A stretch of 64,000 nt of DNA from an uncultured Oscillospiraceae bacterium. Lineage in GTDB: Bacteria > Bacillota > Clostridia > Oscillospirales > Ruminococcaceae. Made by a program: the position numbers and the translations under genes. The DNA is taken from NCBI GenBank assembly GCA_934481355.1, contig CAKSPH010000009.1, forward strand, positions 1 to 64,000, in the 5' to 3' direction. Numbering within the stretch: the first letter of the stretch is position 1; every line of letters begins with the position of its first letter. Under the pieces are notes generated by a model. That model was not told the origin of the DNA, ran no database searches, and saw only the letters and a program-made list of their open reading frames with translations. This document shows positions 1-8,396 of the stretch, one piece after another.

Positions 1-81
1 GTATGTATTTCAAGGTTTGGTAACGACGCAGATGATATAAGTCATAGAAATCTGCCGTGAAGGAGGTTTTTAGAGGTTACC
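1..81. mobile_element. MITE-like element E1 (right end only, cut by window edge)
   Basis: The 17-bp right terminal repeat GGTTTTTAGAGGTTACC lies at 65-81 and is followed by ATAA (82-85), the target-duplication sequence seen at other copies. The interior, including GATATAAGTCATA, matches the element at 19182-19318, so both belong to subfamily B. The left end lies outside the window. It sits just beyond the terminator of the minus-strand gene at 125-1060. Confidence 0.75.
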
Positions 82-92
82 ATAATATAAAA

Positions 93-116
93 GCGGCAGT
101 CCCGAAGGACCGCCGC
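93..116 (-). terminator. Intrinsic terminator of the M14-like gene
   Basis: A 10-bp stem with one mismatch (93-102 against 107-116) closes on a CGAA loop. On the minus strand it is followed by a short T run. It lies just downstream of the stop codon at 125. Confidence 0.8.
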
Positions 117-124
117 CTGAAAAA

Positions 125-1060
125 TCACTTATGAAGCCGCTTTATCATCTTAAAAACTATGGTATTTTCCATGACGAGCGGACTTTCGTGCGCGAAAAAC
201 AGTATTCCGTCAGCCGGAGCCCTTACCTCGCTGATGACGTTTCCCTCATAGGGGTGGATTATCTGCGCCAGGATGTCGCCCTTTTCCACCTCGTCGCCGC
301 TTCTGCGCAGGCTGCGGTAGATTCCCGCCGCGCCGCACTTGACGTTCATCATATCGTCCTCTTCTATGATGGTGCCCATGTAGCCGCCATGGCACTTGTA
401 CTTTATTATCCCCATTCTCGACAGGAATCTCAGCACCGCCGAAACTCCCTGTTCAGCAGAAGCCTCGTCAATGCTCTCGGTCGCGTTGGTGTAGACTGAA
501 AACGCCGCAGTGCCGCCGACCTGCCAGTTGTAGTTCAGCGTGGACTGATCCATTGCCGTAGGGGTTCTGAGGACCACATATGGCAGACCAAACAGATTTG
601 CAAGGCTGGTGTTCTCCTTGCAGGTCTTCATCATGCGGACATGTGGTATGAACATTCCCGAGATATAGAAGCTGGCAAACTGAACGCCGTACTGGTACTT
701 GCATATCTCTGAGAATATTCCCGCAGCTATCCTCTCGGTGGTCTCGCCGTCGGGATTCCCCGGGAACATACGGTTTATATCCGTATTGTCCAGACACCAG
801 AAGCGCTTGCCGATATTTGTCGCATAGTTGTTTATCGAGGGGATTATGAGTATCTCCCGGTCGTAGGATATACACCCCTTTTTCTCGAGGATATCAAGAG
901 TTTTCACAAGCTGGCTGCACATATATAGCTGCTGTATCTCGTTTCCGCGCAGCGACCCGATTATGCAGCATGACTTGCTTCCCTTGCCGAAGCGGTAGCC
1001 AGTCACCCGGAAATCATCGCGATAGGGCGACGAAAGACTGTATATGATATCCTTTTTCAT
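125..1060 (-). CDS. Degenerate M14-family (succinylglutamate desuccinylase/aspartoacylase-like) protein
   Basis: The 311-residue protein has the overall layout of the M14 AstE/AspA deacylase family: an alpha/beta catalytic fold (about 30-215) and a C-terminal beta domain with the APADGIL motif (about 235-305). It aligns with the paralogue at 45542-46471. The paralogue has the zinc motif HGDE, a second histidine in DIHAS and a catalytic glutamate in VIEMG. Here the corresponding positions read RGNE (Arg38), QFAS (Ala129) and FSVY (Ser). Both zinc histidines and the catalytic acid are therefore replaced while the frame stays open. It is probably not a zinc hydrolase and may bind a ligand instead. 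It is the last gene of a minus-strand run and is followed by a clear terminator. Confidence 0.7.
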   Translation of the reverse strand: MKKDIIYSLSSPYRDDFRVTGYRFGKGSKSCCIIGSLRGNEIQQLYMCSQLVKTLDILEKKGCISYDREILIIPSINNYATNIGKRFWCLDNTDINRMFPGNPDGETTERIAAGIFSEICKYQYGVQFASFYISGMFIPHVRMMKTCKENTSLANLFGLPYVVLRTPTAMDQSTLNYNWQVGGTAAFSVYTNATESIDEASAEQGVSAVLRFLSRMGIIKYKCHGGYMGTIIEEDDMMNVKCGAAGIYRSLRRSGDEVEKGDILAQIIHPYEGNVISEVRAPADGILFFAHESPLVMENTIVFKMIKRLHK

Positions 1061-1085
1061 GCTGTGACCTCACATTCCGACAGAG

Positions 1086-3074
1086 TCACTCGACAGGCCT
1101 GACATGATACCTGTCCGCCTTAACTCCGTCAATGGCGTTGATGAAATCCGTGAATCTCGAGAAGCCATAGCTCCTGAAATCAAAGCCCTCGAAATTCTCC
1201 TTGAGTTTTATACCCAGCGCCCTTATGCTGTGGCTGCCCTCGCCCCGCGCGAACTCGTTGACGAATTTCTCTATCTCTTCTGTCTGACGGGCGAATGCGT
1301 CGCTGATATACAGCTTATTGTTCTTTATCTCCATGCCGTCAAGCTCAGCCGCCAGTTTCCTCATGGAGGTGAATCCGAGCTGATCCAGGAAGTCCCTGCC
1401 GTATTTTGCGGAAAGAACTCCGCCAAGCCTCGACAGGCTGCCGCCGTTCTCAGAGGAAGCCACAAACTGGAGTATCTCCCTCTTAACGGTATTGAGCCCC
1501 GGCTTCTCATACTGCTTCTCTTCCGGCTGCGCGGGCTGTTCCACGGGAGCGTTATCCGGCTCATTTTCCGGCGCCGCTTCAGCGGGAACTTCCGGAACTT
1601 CTTCGGCAGCGGGCGCTTCCTCAGCCACCGGCGAGTTGACCTCTGCGATAACCTGAGCGACCTCCCTGGCCTTTTCGGATACCTGGGGCTCTGCAATTAT
1701 CCCTGCTGTGGAATATGCGCGGTTCTTGCTTACGCGGATATCCGGAACTGCGGAAAGCAGCGCACGGAAATCACCATAGCCCAGCGCGTCGATATAATCC
1801 CTGCCGTACACCCCGATAAGCTCGTTGTTGAGCTGACCCAGATTTCCGCCGTCCGGCATATTTTCAGCGGCATACTGCTGGATTCTCGCGAATACCGCCT
1901 TTTCGTCCGGACCAGGGAGATTCGCCGGCTTCTCCGGCTGTATTTCGGGAGCCGCCATGAATACGCGGTTGCCATCGACCCTTACCCCGGTCACGGAATC
2001 AAGCGCTGATTTGAAATCGCCAAAGCCCATACCCCTGAAATAATCCTTGCCGAAAAGCCCCATCAGATGATTGTTGAGCTGACCGATATTTCCGCCGTCC
2101 GGCATATTGTCGGAGGCGTAGGTCAGCACCTCCCTGCGGTAGCTGTCCGCGGAGACCGCCTTTTCAGGCTCGGCGGAAGCGGGTTTTACAAGCGTGCCAG
2201 TCCTTGTGAACTGCGGCAGCTTGTCAATGAACCTCGCAAACCTGCTGCTTCCGAATTTTGCGAAATCTATCTTTCCGAAGCGGCTGTTAAGGTAGCTCTC
2301 CAGCTTAAGCATATTGTCGTTTTCCGGCTCATGCTGGCTGAGATACTCGCTCATTGCCTCGGAAATAGCGTCCGCCGTGACCTCCTGCGGCTTTTCTGCC
2401 GGGGCGGGAGGCGGTGTGCGCTTCTTGCGGACGGAAACGAACGTGTTGCTTCTGCGGAGCTCCGGGAAGCTGTCGATAAAATTCGAAAATCTCTTGTAGC
2501 CAAGCTCCTCGAAGTTGATATTGCCGAATTTTGACGTGAGAACCGCGCTTATCTTCGCAAGGTCCAGCCGCTCGTCCGCATTTTCCGTGACGAACGTCAT
2601 GACCGCCTTTCTGATAGCCTGCTCGTCATACTCGCTCTCCATCTCGACTATCTGGTTGAGATAGCAGAAATGGTGGCAGCTTACCGTAAACGGTCTGGGA
2701 GTCTTGAGCTCGCCTATCCCCACCACAAGCTTTCCCGCTTCACGCAGGCGAATCGCGAGCCTTGTGAAATCGCTGTCGCTGGTGACAAGCACGAATCCGT
2801 CAACGTTGCCGGTGTAGAGTATATCCATCGCGTCGATTATCATGGAAAAATCTGTCGCGTTCTTTCCGGCGACATAGCTTGTCTGCTGCACCGGCATTAT
2901 CGAATAGTTCACCGCAGGAGCGTGCCAGCCGTTGCCGCCCTTCTCCCAGTCGCCGTAGACCCGCTTGTAGGTGGGTACGCCGTATTTCTGCACCTCGTTC
3001 ATAACGAACTGGGCATATTTCGCGGATACGTTATCGCTGTCGATAAGCACCGCAAGCTTCTTTTCTTCTGACAT
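1086..3074 (-). CDS. NYN-domain nuclease-like protein with six OST-HTH/LOTUS-like modules
   Basis: A 662-residue protein. The start at 3074 is chosen because GAGGT precedes it at good spacing; an upstream in-frame extension lacks a site. Residues 1-145 form an NYN (LabA/DUF88, PIN-like) domain with the conserved acidic residues in IDSDN (Asp12, Asp14), ATDF (Asp75) and TSDSDF (Asp100, Asp102), which suggests metal-dependent RNase activity. Six tandem winged-helix OST-HTH/LOTUS-like units follow at about 150-216, 234-298, 311-375, 392-456, 529-591 and 598-660. Each carries a pattern like FG-(K/R)-(D/I)-(F/Y)---G---F. An Ala/Pro/Glu-rich linker (about 480-525) separates units 4 and 5. LOTUS domains in other organisms bind RNA or protein partners, so an RNA-processing role is inferred. 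Most bacterial NYN proteins carry fewer such modules. Confidence 0.8.
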   Translation of the reverse strand: MSEEKKLAVLIDSDNVSAKYAQFVMNEVQKYGVPTYKRVYGDWEKGGNGWHAPAVNYSIMPVQQTSYVAGKNATDFSMIIDAMDILYTGNVDGFVLVTSDSDFTRLAIRLREAGKLVVGIGELKTPRPFTVSCHHFCYLNQIVEMESEYDEQAIRKAVMTFVTENADERLDLAKISAVLTSKFGNINFEELGYKRFSNFIDSFPELRRSNTFVSVRKKRTPPPAPAEKPQEVTADAISEAMSEYLSQHEPENDNMLKLESYLNSRFGKIDFAKFGSSRFARFIDKLPQFTRTGTLVKPASAEPEKAVSADSYRREVLTYASDNMPDGGNIGQLNNHLMGLFGKDYFRGMGFGDFKSALDSVTGVRVDGNRVFMAAPEIQPEKPANLPGPDEKAVFARIQQYAAENMPDGGNLGQLNNELIGVYGRDYIDALGYGDFRALLSAVPDIRVSKNRAYSTAGIIAEPQVSEKAREVAQVIAEVNSPVAEEAPAAEEVPEVPAEAAPENEPDNAPVEQPAQPEEKQYEKPGLNTVKREILQFVASSENGGSLSRLGGVLSAKYGRDFLDQLGFTSMRKLAAELDGMEIKNNKLYISDAFARQTEEIEKFVNEFARGEGSHSIRALGIKLKENFEGFDFRSYGFSRFTDFINAIDGVKADRYHVRPVE

Positions 3075-3136
3075 TATTACCTCTGTTCTGTTATCGCCCC
3101 AACTGAGCCGCTCCCGGGGCATAGTAATTTATATTG

Positions 3137-3658
3137 TTATTTTTCGCGGATAGTCCCGTACTGGTCCGCCGTGTGGAATATTGTTGATATGAATCCCTTG
3201 AAATACGGAATGAACGCGCCGCTGTCCATCATGGCGAATATCTCGTCCTCGTCCGCCCATCTGACTGCCTGAACTTCCTCGTACTGCAATTTCAGACTGC
3301 CGATATCCGGGTCAGCCTTTACGACGTACCAGTCGTCGTAGCCCTCGTCAAAGCTCACGGAATAATGCGGACGGACGCCGTTAAGGCGGATTTTCACGCC
3401 TATCTCCTCGAACGCTTCCCGCATTGCCGCCTGTGCGCTGGTCTCGCCGGAAAGCGCGGAGCCTCCGCAGCTTACGTCCCACATATTCGAAAAGCCGTGT
3501 TTGAACGGCTGGCGCTGCTGAATGAGCATCCTCCCGTCAGAGCCCAATATGCAGACGTGCACCACCAGATGATATCCTCCCCCGGGGAGCTTTTCGCCGC
3601 GCACGGCGGTTTGTCCGGTCTTATTGCGGTTTATGTCGTAAACGTCCCAGAGTTCCAT
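3137..3658 (-). CDS. Nudix hydrolase
   Basis: A 173-residue protein with an intact Nudix box (GGSALSGE...REAFEEIGV), which coordinates Mg2+ for hydrolysis of nucleoside-diphosphate-linked substrates. The N-terminus (MELWDVYDINRNKTG) and the QQRQPFKHGFSNMWD segment resemble the isopentenyl-diphosphate isomerase-like/YfcD branch of the superfamily. The substrate cannot be read from sequence. The start at 3658 has GAGGT upstream and lies 7 bp after the thyA stop, so the two are almost certainly co-transcribed. A possible role in nucleotide-pool cleaning beside thymidylate synthase is inference. Confidence 0.85.
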   Translation of the reverse strand: MELWDVYDINRNKTGQTAVRGEKLPGGGYHLVVHVCILGSDGRMLIQQRQPFKHGFSNMWDVSCGGSALSGETSAQAAMREAFEEIGVKIRLNGVRPHYSVSFDEGYDDWYVVKADPDIGSLKLQYEEVQAVRWADEDEIFAMMDSGAFIPYFKGFISTIFHTADQYGTIREK

Positions 3659-3665
3659 ATTTACC

Positions 3666-4493
3666 TCATATCGCGACAGGGATCTTGTCGGTGAATTCGT
3701 GATACCGATAGTCCACCGCCGTGAAGCTGTTCTTCGTGAACTTATAGAAATCCGTAACATCCTCGACCTGCATTACCGGGGCGGGGTAGGGCTTCTTTTC
3801 AATGAGCCGCTTAACCGCGTCCACATGGCGGTCGTAGATATGCGCGTCCGCAATGACGTGCACCAGCTCGCCCGGCTCGAATCCTGACGATTTCGCGAAC
3901 ATGATGAGCAGAGCCGCATACTGGCATACGTTCCAGTTGTTCGCGGTCAGCATATCCTGACTGCGCTGGTTCAGTATCGCGTTCAGCCTGTTCCCGCTGA
4001 CGTTGAACGTCATGGAATAGGCGCAGGGGGCAAGCCGCATTTCGCTGAGGTCTGCGTGATTGTAGGTGTTCGTCATGATACGGCGGCTGACGGGATTGTG
4101 CTTCAGGTCGTAGAGCACCTTGTCCACCTGATCAAAGTCGCCCTCTGGATAGTGGTGCTTCACGCCGAGCTGATAGCCGTAAGCCTTGCCGATGGTGCCG
4201 TTCTCGTCCGCCCATGCGTCCCAGATATGGGAGCCCAGCTCCGCCACACGGTTGGATTTCTTCTGGTATATCCAGAGGATCTCGTCGATAGCGGAACGGT
4301 AGTACACCCGGCGGAGCGTCATTATCGGGAATTCCTTCTGGAGATCGTAGCGGTTGACGATACAGAATTTCTTTATGGTGTGCGCGGGAGTTCCGTCCTC
4401 CCAGTGCGGGCGCACTTCGAAATTCTCGTCAGAAACGCCGTTCTCCAGTATATCACGGCAGTTCTCGATAAAAAGTTCATCTGCAAGGCTCAT
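3666..4493 (-). CDS. thyA: Thymidylate synthase (ThyA type)
   Basis: A 275-residue folate-dependent thymidylate synthase that methylates dUMP to dTMP. The family is recognised from SAIDEILWIYQ, HIWDAWAD, SRRIM (phosphate-binding Arg region), the catalytic cysteine in LAPCAYS, the QRSQDM motif and NNWNVCQYA, and the C-terminal HIYDRHVDAV segment. The usual PPCH catalytic context is APCA here, so the residue after the nucleophile is Ala rather than His. The substitution occurs within an otherwise intact protein. The start at 4493 follows AGGAGGAACAGC. It is upstream of the Nudix gene, with the DUF115-like gene 32 bp further upstream. No dihydrofolate reductase gene is adjacent. Confidence 0.9.
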   Translation of the reverse strand: MSLADELFIENCRDILENGVSDENFEVRPHWEDGTPAHTIKKFCIVNRYDLQKEFPIMTLRRVYYRSAIDEILWIYQKKSNRVAELGSHIWDAWADENGTIGKAYGYQLGVKHHYPEGDFDQVDKVLYDLKHNPVSRRIMTNTYNHADLSEMRLAPCAYSMTFNVSGNRLNAILNQRSQDMLTANNWNVCQYAALLIMFAKSSGFEPGELVHVIADAHIYDRHVDAVKRLIEKKPYPAPVMQVEDVTDFYKFTKNSFTAVDYRYHEFTDKIPVAI

Positions 4494-4525
4494 GCTGTTC
4501 CTCCTGAAAAGTTGTTGGCAGAGGC

Positions 4526-5722
4526 TCAGAGTCTGCCGAATATCGCCGAAGAAGAAAGATCGACGCTGCCGAACTCCGCCTTTTCAAGCATGGAGAATCC
4601 GTTGGTCTGGCACAGGCTGATGACCCTGGAGCCGTTATTCTCAGCGTATCTCTTTATCTGTTCAAGGAGCTGCTTTGTGGCAGCAGGGAAGTCGGTAACT
4701 TCGCCATCGGCGGGCTTTCTGCCTATTCCGTTATCATCAAATGTGTCGGGGAATACGCCGTCCCAGCCGTAGAGATATATCTCGCTGAATCCCATGTACA
4801 GCGCGAGCTGTATCATCACATACATCGGGAAGATATTCGCCGTGGCATAGGTGCCCTCAGCCTCGCCGAATCCCGGAAGTCCGCTGATAAGCCCCGCGCC
4901 GAGCCCGTTGAAATAGGAAGGCTTCTTCTTGAACTTATCCTCGAACACCTTTATTCTGCCGTCAACAAAGCACTCCATACCCTCGATATATTTTCCGTTG
5001 CCAAGGTAGGAGGATTCCTTTGTCAGCACGAAAAATTCGGGGCGCTGTGGAGTTCTGGTGAAGAAATCGCAGAATTCGTTGCAGGCGAATGCGTGCTCGT
5101 TCAAAAGTCCGTTGAGTTCGTCGAGCTTAGCGCTGTTATGGCCGAGGACAAAGCAGCGCTGACCCTTCATCTTATCCTTATAGGAAGCCATCTGCTGGGC
5201 TGTGGCGCTCTCCTGACCGCCCGCGCGCTTAGCGTCGGAGCCGAGCGCCTTGTTCAGCTTCATTCCCGCAAGGGTCATGCCGAGTCCGGACGGCTCGTTG
5301 AGCTCGCAGTAGCCGTTCTCTGTATAGCCGCACTGCGCCTTGAGCGCACCGGCAACCGCCGCGGAGGTCTCAGGAACCCCCGCCATGCCGGCAAGCTGTA
5401 TCTCCAGAGGGGTATACGGTGCGATTATCAGCACATAGAAGGAAGCGGATTTTCCCTTGAGCTCGTCAATGAACCTGATGTCCTCCTGCTCGGAAACCCC
5501 GTCCTGACATACGGTGGCGCGGAATGCGATATCCGGCACCTTGACGTTTTTCGCACGGAGCTGTGACAGAGCCTGCATGAGAACATTATAGTCCTCGCCG
5601 CTGCCGATTATTACCAGCTTCTTCTGTCCTATCTTCTCGATATTCTTGATGATGTGATTCTTGTAAGCGCCAAGCTTGCCTTTCTTCATGCCGTCATCGG
5701 ACATATATACCGTATAATCCAT
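4526..5722 (-). CDS. DUF115/MptE-like protein of unknown function
   Basis: A 398-residue protein with two Rossmann-like parts. An N-terminal segment carries LVIIGSGEDYNVL. The second part (from about residue 195) has the layout of DUF115/6-hydroxymethylpterin pyrophosphokinase MptE-like and sialyltransferase-like families: CFVLGHNSAKLDEL, then a nucleotide-pocket ACNEF, and IQLALYMGFSEIYLYGWD. Function is not predictable; a nucleotide- or nucleotide-sugar-binding enzyme is the best guess. It starts at 5722 behind AAGGGA. It lies 32 bp upstream of thyA and after the lysC terminator, so it may be the first gene of a transcript with thyA and the Nudix gene. Confidence 0.5.
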   Translation of the reverse strand: MDYTVYMSDDGMKKGKLGAYKNHIIKNIEKIGQKKLVIIGSGEDYNVLMQALSQLRAKNVKVPDIAFRATVCQDGVSEQEDIRFIDELKGKSASFYVLIIAPYTPLEIQLAGMAGVPETSAAVAGALKAQCGYTENGYCELNEPSGLGMTLAGMKLNKALGSDAKRAGGQESATAQQMASYKDKMKGQRCFVLGHNSAKLDELNGLLNEHAFACNEFCDFFTRTPQRPEFFVLTKESSYLGNGKYIEGMECFVDGRIKVFEDKFKKKPSYFNGLGAGLISGLPGFGEAEGTYATANIFPMYVMIQLALYMGFSEIYLYGWDGVFPDTFDDNGIGRKPADGEVTDFPAATKQLLEQIKRYAENNGSRVISLCQTNGFSMLEKAEFGSVDLSSSAIFGRL

Positions 5723-5765
5723 CTCTTATCCCTTCATTCGTATAACTTTTATGCTCTTTAAAACA

Positions 5766-5796
5766 CAGCCGGGAAAGCTGTTTCATTTCCCGGCTG
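5766..5796 (-). terminator. Intrinsic terminator of lysC
   Basis: An 11-bp arm pair (CAGCCGGGAAA with TTTCCCGGCTG) lies just past the lysC stop. It is followed on the minus strand by GTGTTTTAAA. Confidence 0.8.
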
Positions 5797-5817
5797 TATA
5801 TTTAAGCCGTATCAATA

Positions 5818-7140
5818 TCACTCGCTGAGAATGAACATATCGTAAACTACCTTGACAGCCTTCTCAAAGTCAGCCGCATTGATGCCTACGATGATGTTAA
5901 GCTCGCTGGAGCCCTGGTCGATCATTCTGATGTTGATGTTCGCATGAGAAAGCGCAGCGAATACGCGGGTAGCGGTACCCTTTACGGATCTCATGCCGCG
6001 TCCTACGACTGCGATAAGAGCAAGGCCGTCGATTATCTCGAAGTGGTCGGGCTTTACTACCTCGACAAGGCGCTCGGTGAGCTTCTCGCGCTGACCGTCA
6101 AGCTCGGAGGAGTTTACAACAACGCTGACAGTATCAATACCTGTGGGCATATGCTCCGGGAAGATATCGTGATTCTCGAGGACCTGGAGCAGCTTGCGCA
6201 GGAAGCCCTTATTGCTGTTCATTCTGTCCTTCTCGATGGAAATTACGGAGAAGTTCTTCTTTCCTGCGATACCTGTAATGATGTGCTCGCTTGCGGGCGC
6301 GTTTGCGGTAGGAACGATGAGTGTTCCTGCGTCCTGCGGCGCATTGGTGTTCTTGATGTTTATCGGAATATTAGCGCTTCTTACCGGGAAGATAGCGTCC
6401 TCATGGAGCACGCCTGCGCCCATGTAGGAAAGCTCGCGCAGCTCGGAATATGTGATAACGCTGATTCCCTTGGGCTTGTCAACTATACGGGGGTCAGCAA
6501 CTAAGAAGCCGCTTACGTCCGTCCAGTTCTCATAAAGGTCTACCTTTGCCGCCTTGGCAACAACGGAGCCTGTGAAATCAGAACCGCCGCGGGAGAATGT
6601 CTTGATGGTGCCATCGGGCATTGCACCGTAGAATCCCGGGATAACCGCCCTGGGCGTCTTGTCGAGAAGCGCGCCGAGGCAGGCGTCTGTGATGTCAGCG
6701 TCAAAGTTTCCCTTATTGTCGAAGAAGATAGCCTTTGCAGCGTCGACAAACTCAAATCCGAGGTAATTTGCAAGCACGATACCGTTGAGGTACTCGCCGC
6801 GGCTTGCCGCGTAATCACTGCCGATTGCCGCCTTGAAATTCTCGCCGATCTTTGCAAATTCCTCGTCCAGGTTCAGTGTAAGACCGAGATCGGAGATAAT
6901 GCCGTTATAGCGCTCCTTGATGGGTGCGAAGGACTCCGTGAAATCCTTGCCCTGTACGGCTACTTCCTCGTAACAGCGGTACAGCATATCCGTTACCTTG
7001 GTGTCCTCCTTGAAGCGCTTGCCCGGCGCTGAGGGAACGACATACTTTCTCTCAGGATCAGCGTGGATTATATCCGCTACCTTCCTGAACTGATTAGCGT
7101 CAGCGAGGGAGCTGCCGCCAAACTTTACTACCTTGCTCAT
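5818..7140 (-). CDS. lysC: Aspartate kinase
   Basis: A 440-residue monofunctional aspartokinase. It phosphorylates aspartate in the first step of lysine, threonine, methionine and diaminopimelate synthesis. The N-terminal amino-acid kinase domain begins with KFGGSS and contains SRGGSDFTGS. Two C-terminal ACT domains follow (about 300-440, including VSVVVNSSELD and INIRMIDQGSSELNI) and usually give feedback control. The start at 7140 follows GAAAGGG. A sigma-A promoter at 7363-7391 implies a leader of about 215 nt that contains MITE-like element E2. No lysine riboswitch is recognisable there. The gene is followed by its own terminator. Confidence 0.93.
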   Translation of the reverse strand: MSKVVKFGGSSLADANQFRKVADIIHADPERKYVVPSAPGKRFKEDTKVTDMLYRCYEEVAVQGKDFTESFAPIKERYNGIISDLGLTLNLDEEFAKIGENFKAAIGSDYAASRGEYLNGIVLANYLGFEFVDAAKAIFFDNKGNFDADITDACLGALLDKTPRAVIPGFYGAMPDGTIKTFSRGGSDFTGSVVAKAAKVDLYENWTDVSGFLVADPRIVDKPKGISVITYSELRELSYMGAGVLHEDAIFPVRSANIPINIKNTNAPQDAGTLIVPTANAPASEHIITGIAGKKNFSVISIEKDRMNSNKGFLRKLLQVLENHDIFPEHMPTGIDTVSVVVNSSELDGQREKLTERLVEVVKPDHFEIIDGLALIAVVGRGMRSVKGTATRVFAALSHANINIRMIDQGSSELNIIVGINAADFEKAVKVVYDMFILSE

Positions 7141-7163
7141 AGTGTTGACCCTTTCTTTTTTCA

Positions 7164-7322
7164 GGTCACCTTTAAAAACCAGTTTGAAAAGTGAAAACGG
7201 GCAGAGTGCGCCGAATGCGATGAAAGCCGACGAATTAAGGCTGTATGCCTTACGAGGAGGTTTTCTGAAGCAGTCGGTGTGCTATACGCATTTTCACTCA
7301 AACAAGGTTTTTAGAGGTGACC
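7164..7322. mobile_element. MITE-like element E2 (subfamily A)
   Basis: A 159-bp element with terminal repeats GGTCACCTTTAAAAACC (7164-7180) and GGTTTTTAGAGGTGACC (7306-7322). The similarity continues inward (GTTTGA...GTGAAAA) for roughly 30 bp in total. Flanks are TTCA and TTAA, so the 4-bp duplication is imperfect here. The interior contains the small hairpin AAGGC-TGTAT-GCCTT and aligns closely with E3. It lies 23 bp upstream of the lysC start. Confidence 0.85.
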
Positions 7323-7362
7323 TTAAATATATTATTGTGCTTAAGATATAAATATATATTTT

Positions 7363-7391
7363 ATCATACCACATTTTAAGTTAAATTGCAA
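7363..7391 (-). promoter_or_regulatory. Sigma-A promoter for lysC
   Basis: On the minus strand: -35 TTGCAA (7386-7391), 17-bp spacer, -10 TATGAT (7363-7368). Transcription would run through E2 before reaching lysC. Confidence 0.65.
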
Positions 7392-7448
7392 GAGTTTATG
7401 AGGAAATTTGCAAAAAAAGCGCGATCCGCGCAGATTAAGCCACAACTG

Positions 7449-7477
7449 TTGACAAAGTTCGGAAACAGTGCTATAAT
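7449..7477 (+). promoter_or_regulatory. Sigma-A promoter for the serine hydrolase-ade pair
   Basis: Consensus TTGACA (7449-7454), 17-bp spacer, TATAAT (7472-7477). It lies 38 bp ahead of the start codon at 7515 and diverges from the lysC promoter. Confidence 0.85.
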
Positions 7478-7514
7478 TCAGGAAAGAAAGGCTTTCGGGA
7501 ACAGGAGGGATCTT

Positions 7515-8378
7515 ATGGAGCTTTCTGAACTTATAAAATGCGCTGAAAGACATTGCCTGCACGGCGTAATGGTATCCCAGAACGGCAGGCTCATCGCGGA
7601 ATGGCACAGCGAACCGGATATCCGCAGGAATGTGTATTCCGCGGCGAAAAGCGTTACGGCCATGGCTCTCGGATTCGCGGTGCAGGAGGGGCTGATATCC
7701 CTTGACGAAAAACTGACCGCCGCTTTCCCGGACGATATGCCCGCTGAGGTCGGCAGAAATCTTGCCGACGCCAGGGTACGCGACCTTATGACCATGTGTC
7801 TCGGGCAGGAAAAGGCGGAGCTCATGGGCGCAATGCGACCGCTCTATCCACAGGATGACTGGGTGAAATATGCGCTGGCTCTGCCGTTCGTTTATAAGCC
7901 CGGCAGCAAATTCGTGTACAACAACGTGGGACCCTATCTCGCGGGAGTTCTTGTACAGCGCCGGGCAGGCTGCGACATGGTGAGCTACCTGAAACCCCGC
8001 CTGTTCACGCCGCTCGGAATAAAATGCCCTATGTGGGAGACCGACCCGATGGGTTATACGTTCGGTTCCGGCGGGCTCTTCCTCTCGCTGGCGGAGCTCC
8101 ACAGGATGGGTCAGTTCTGCCTTGACCGCGGCAGCTGCGCCGGAAAACAGCTTCTCTCAGCAAACTGGATAAGCGAATGCACCAAGCCGCAGGGGGCGCA
8201 GTTCTACGGTTACGGCTTCTGGCGGGGAGAATACAACTCGTTCCGCATGGACGGAAAGTATTCACAGCTATCAGTCGTTATGCCGGACACGGATTCCGTT
8301 GTAAGCCTCATGGCAGAATCGCATGACAGCAAGGCTCTGCTGAGGACCGTATACGACACGGTATGCTCTCAGCTCTGA
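7515..8378 (+). CDS. Serine hydrolase, beta-lactamase (class C-like) family
   Basis: A 287-residue protein of the beta-lactamase/penicillin-binding-protein-like serine hydrolase superfamily. The SxxK nucleophile motif is SAAK in VYSAAKSV, and the second motif is YNN in FVYNNVGPYL. No signal peptide is seen, so a cytoplasmic esterase or peptidase is more likely than an antibiotic-hydrolysing enzyme. The start at 7515 is chosen for the AGGAGGGA site; the longer open frame upstream contains the promoter. The gene is 18 bp upstream of adenine deaminase and shares its promoter. Confidence 0.85.
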   Translation: MELSELIKCAERHCLHGVMVSQNGRLIAEWHSEPDIRRNVYSAAKSVTAMALGFAVQEGLISLDEKLTAAFPDDMPAEVGRNLADARVRDLMTMCLGQEKAELMGAMRPLYPQDDWVKYALALPFVYKPGSKFVYNNVGPYLAGVLVQRRAGCDMVSYLKPRLFTPLGIKCPMWETDPMGYTFGSGGLFLSLAELHRMGQFCLDRGSCAGKQLLSANWISECTKPQGAQFYGYGFWRGEYNSFRMDGKYSQLSVVMPDTDSVVSLMAESHDSKALLRTVYDTVCSQL

Positions 8379-8396
8379 CGCAGAAAGGGAACACAG

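Noticed and set aside
7164..7322. Lysine riboswitch in the lysC leader
   Set aside because: The leader consists mainly of element E2, whose sequence recurs at unrelated genes; no L-box motifs are visible.
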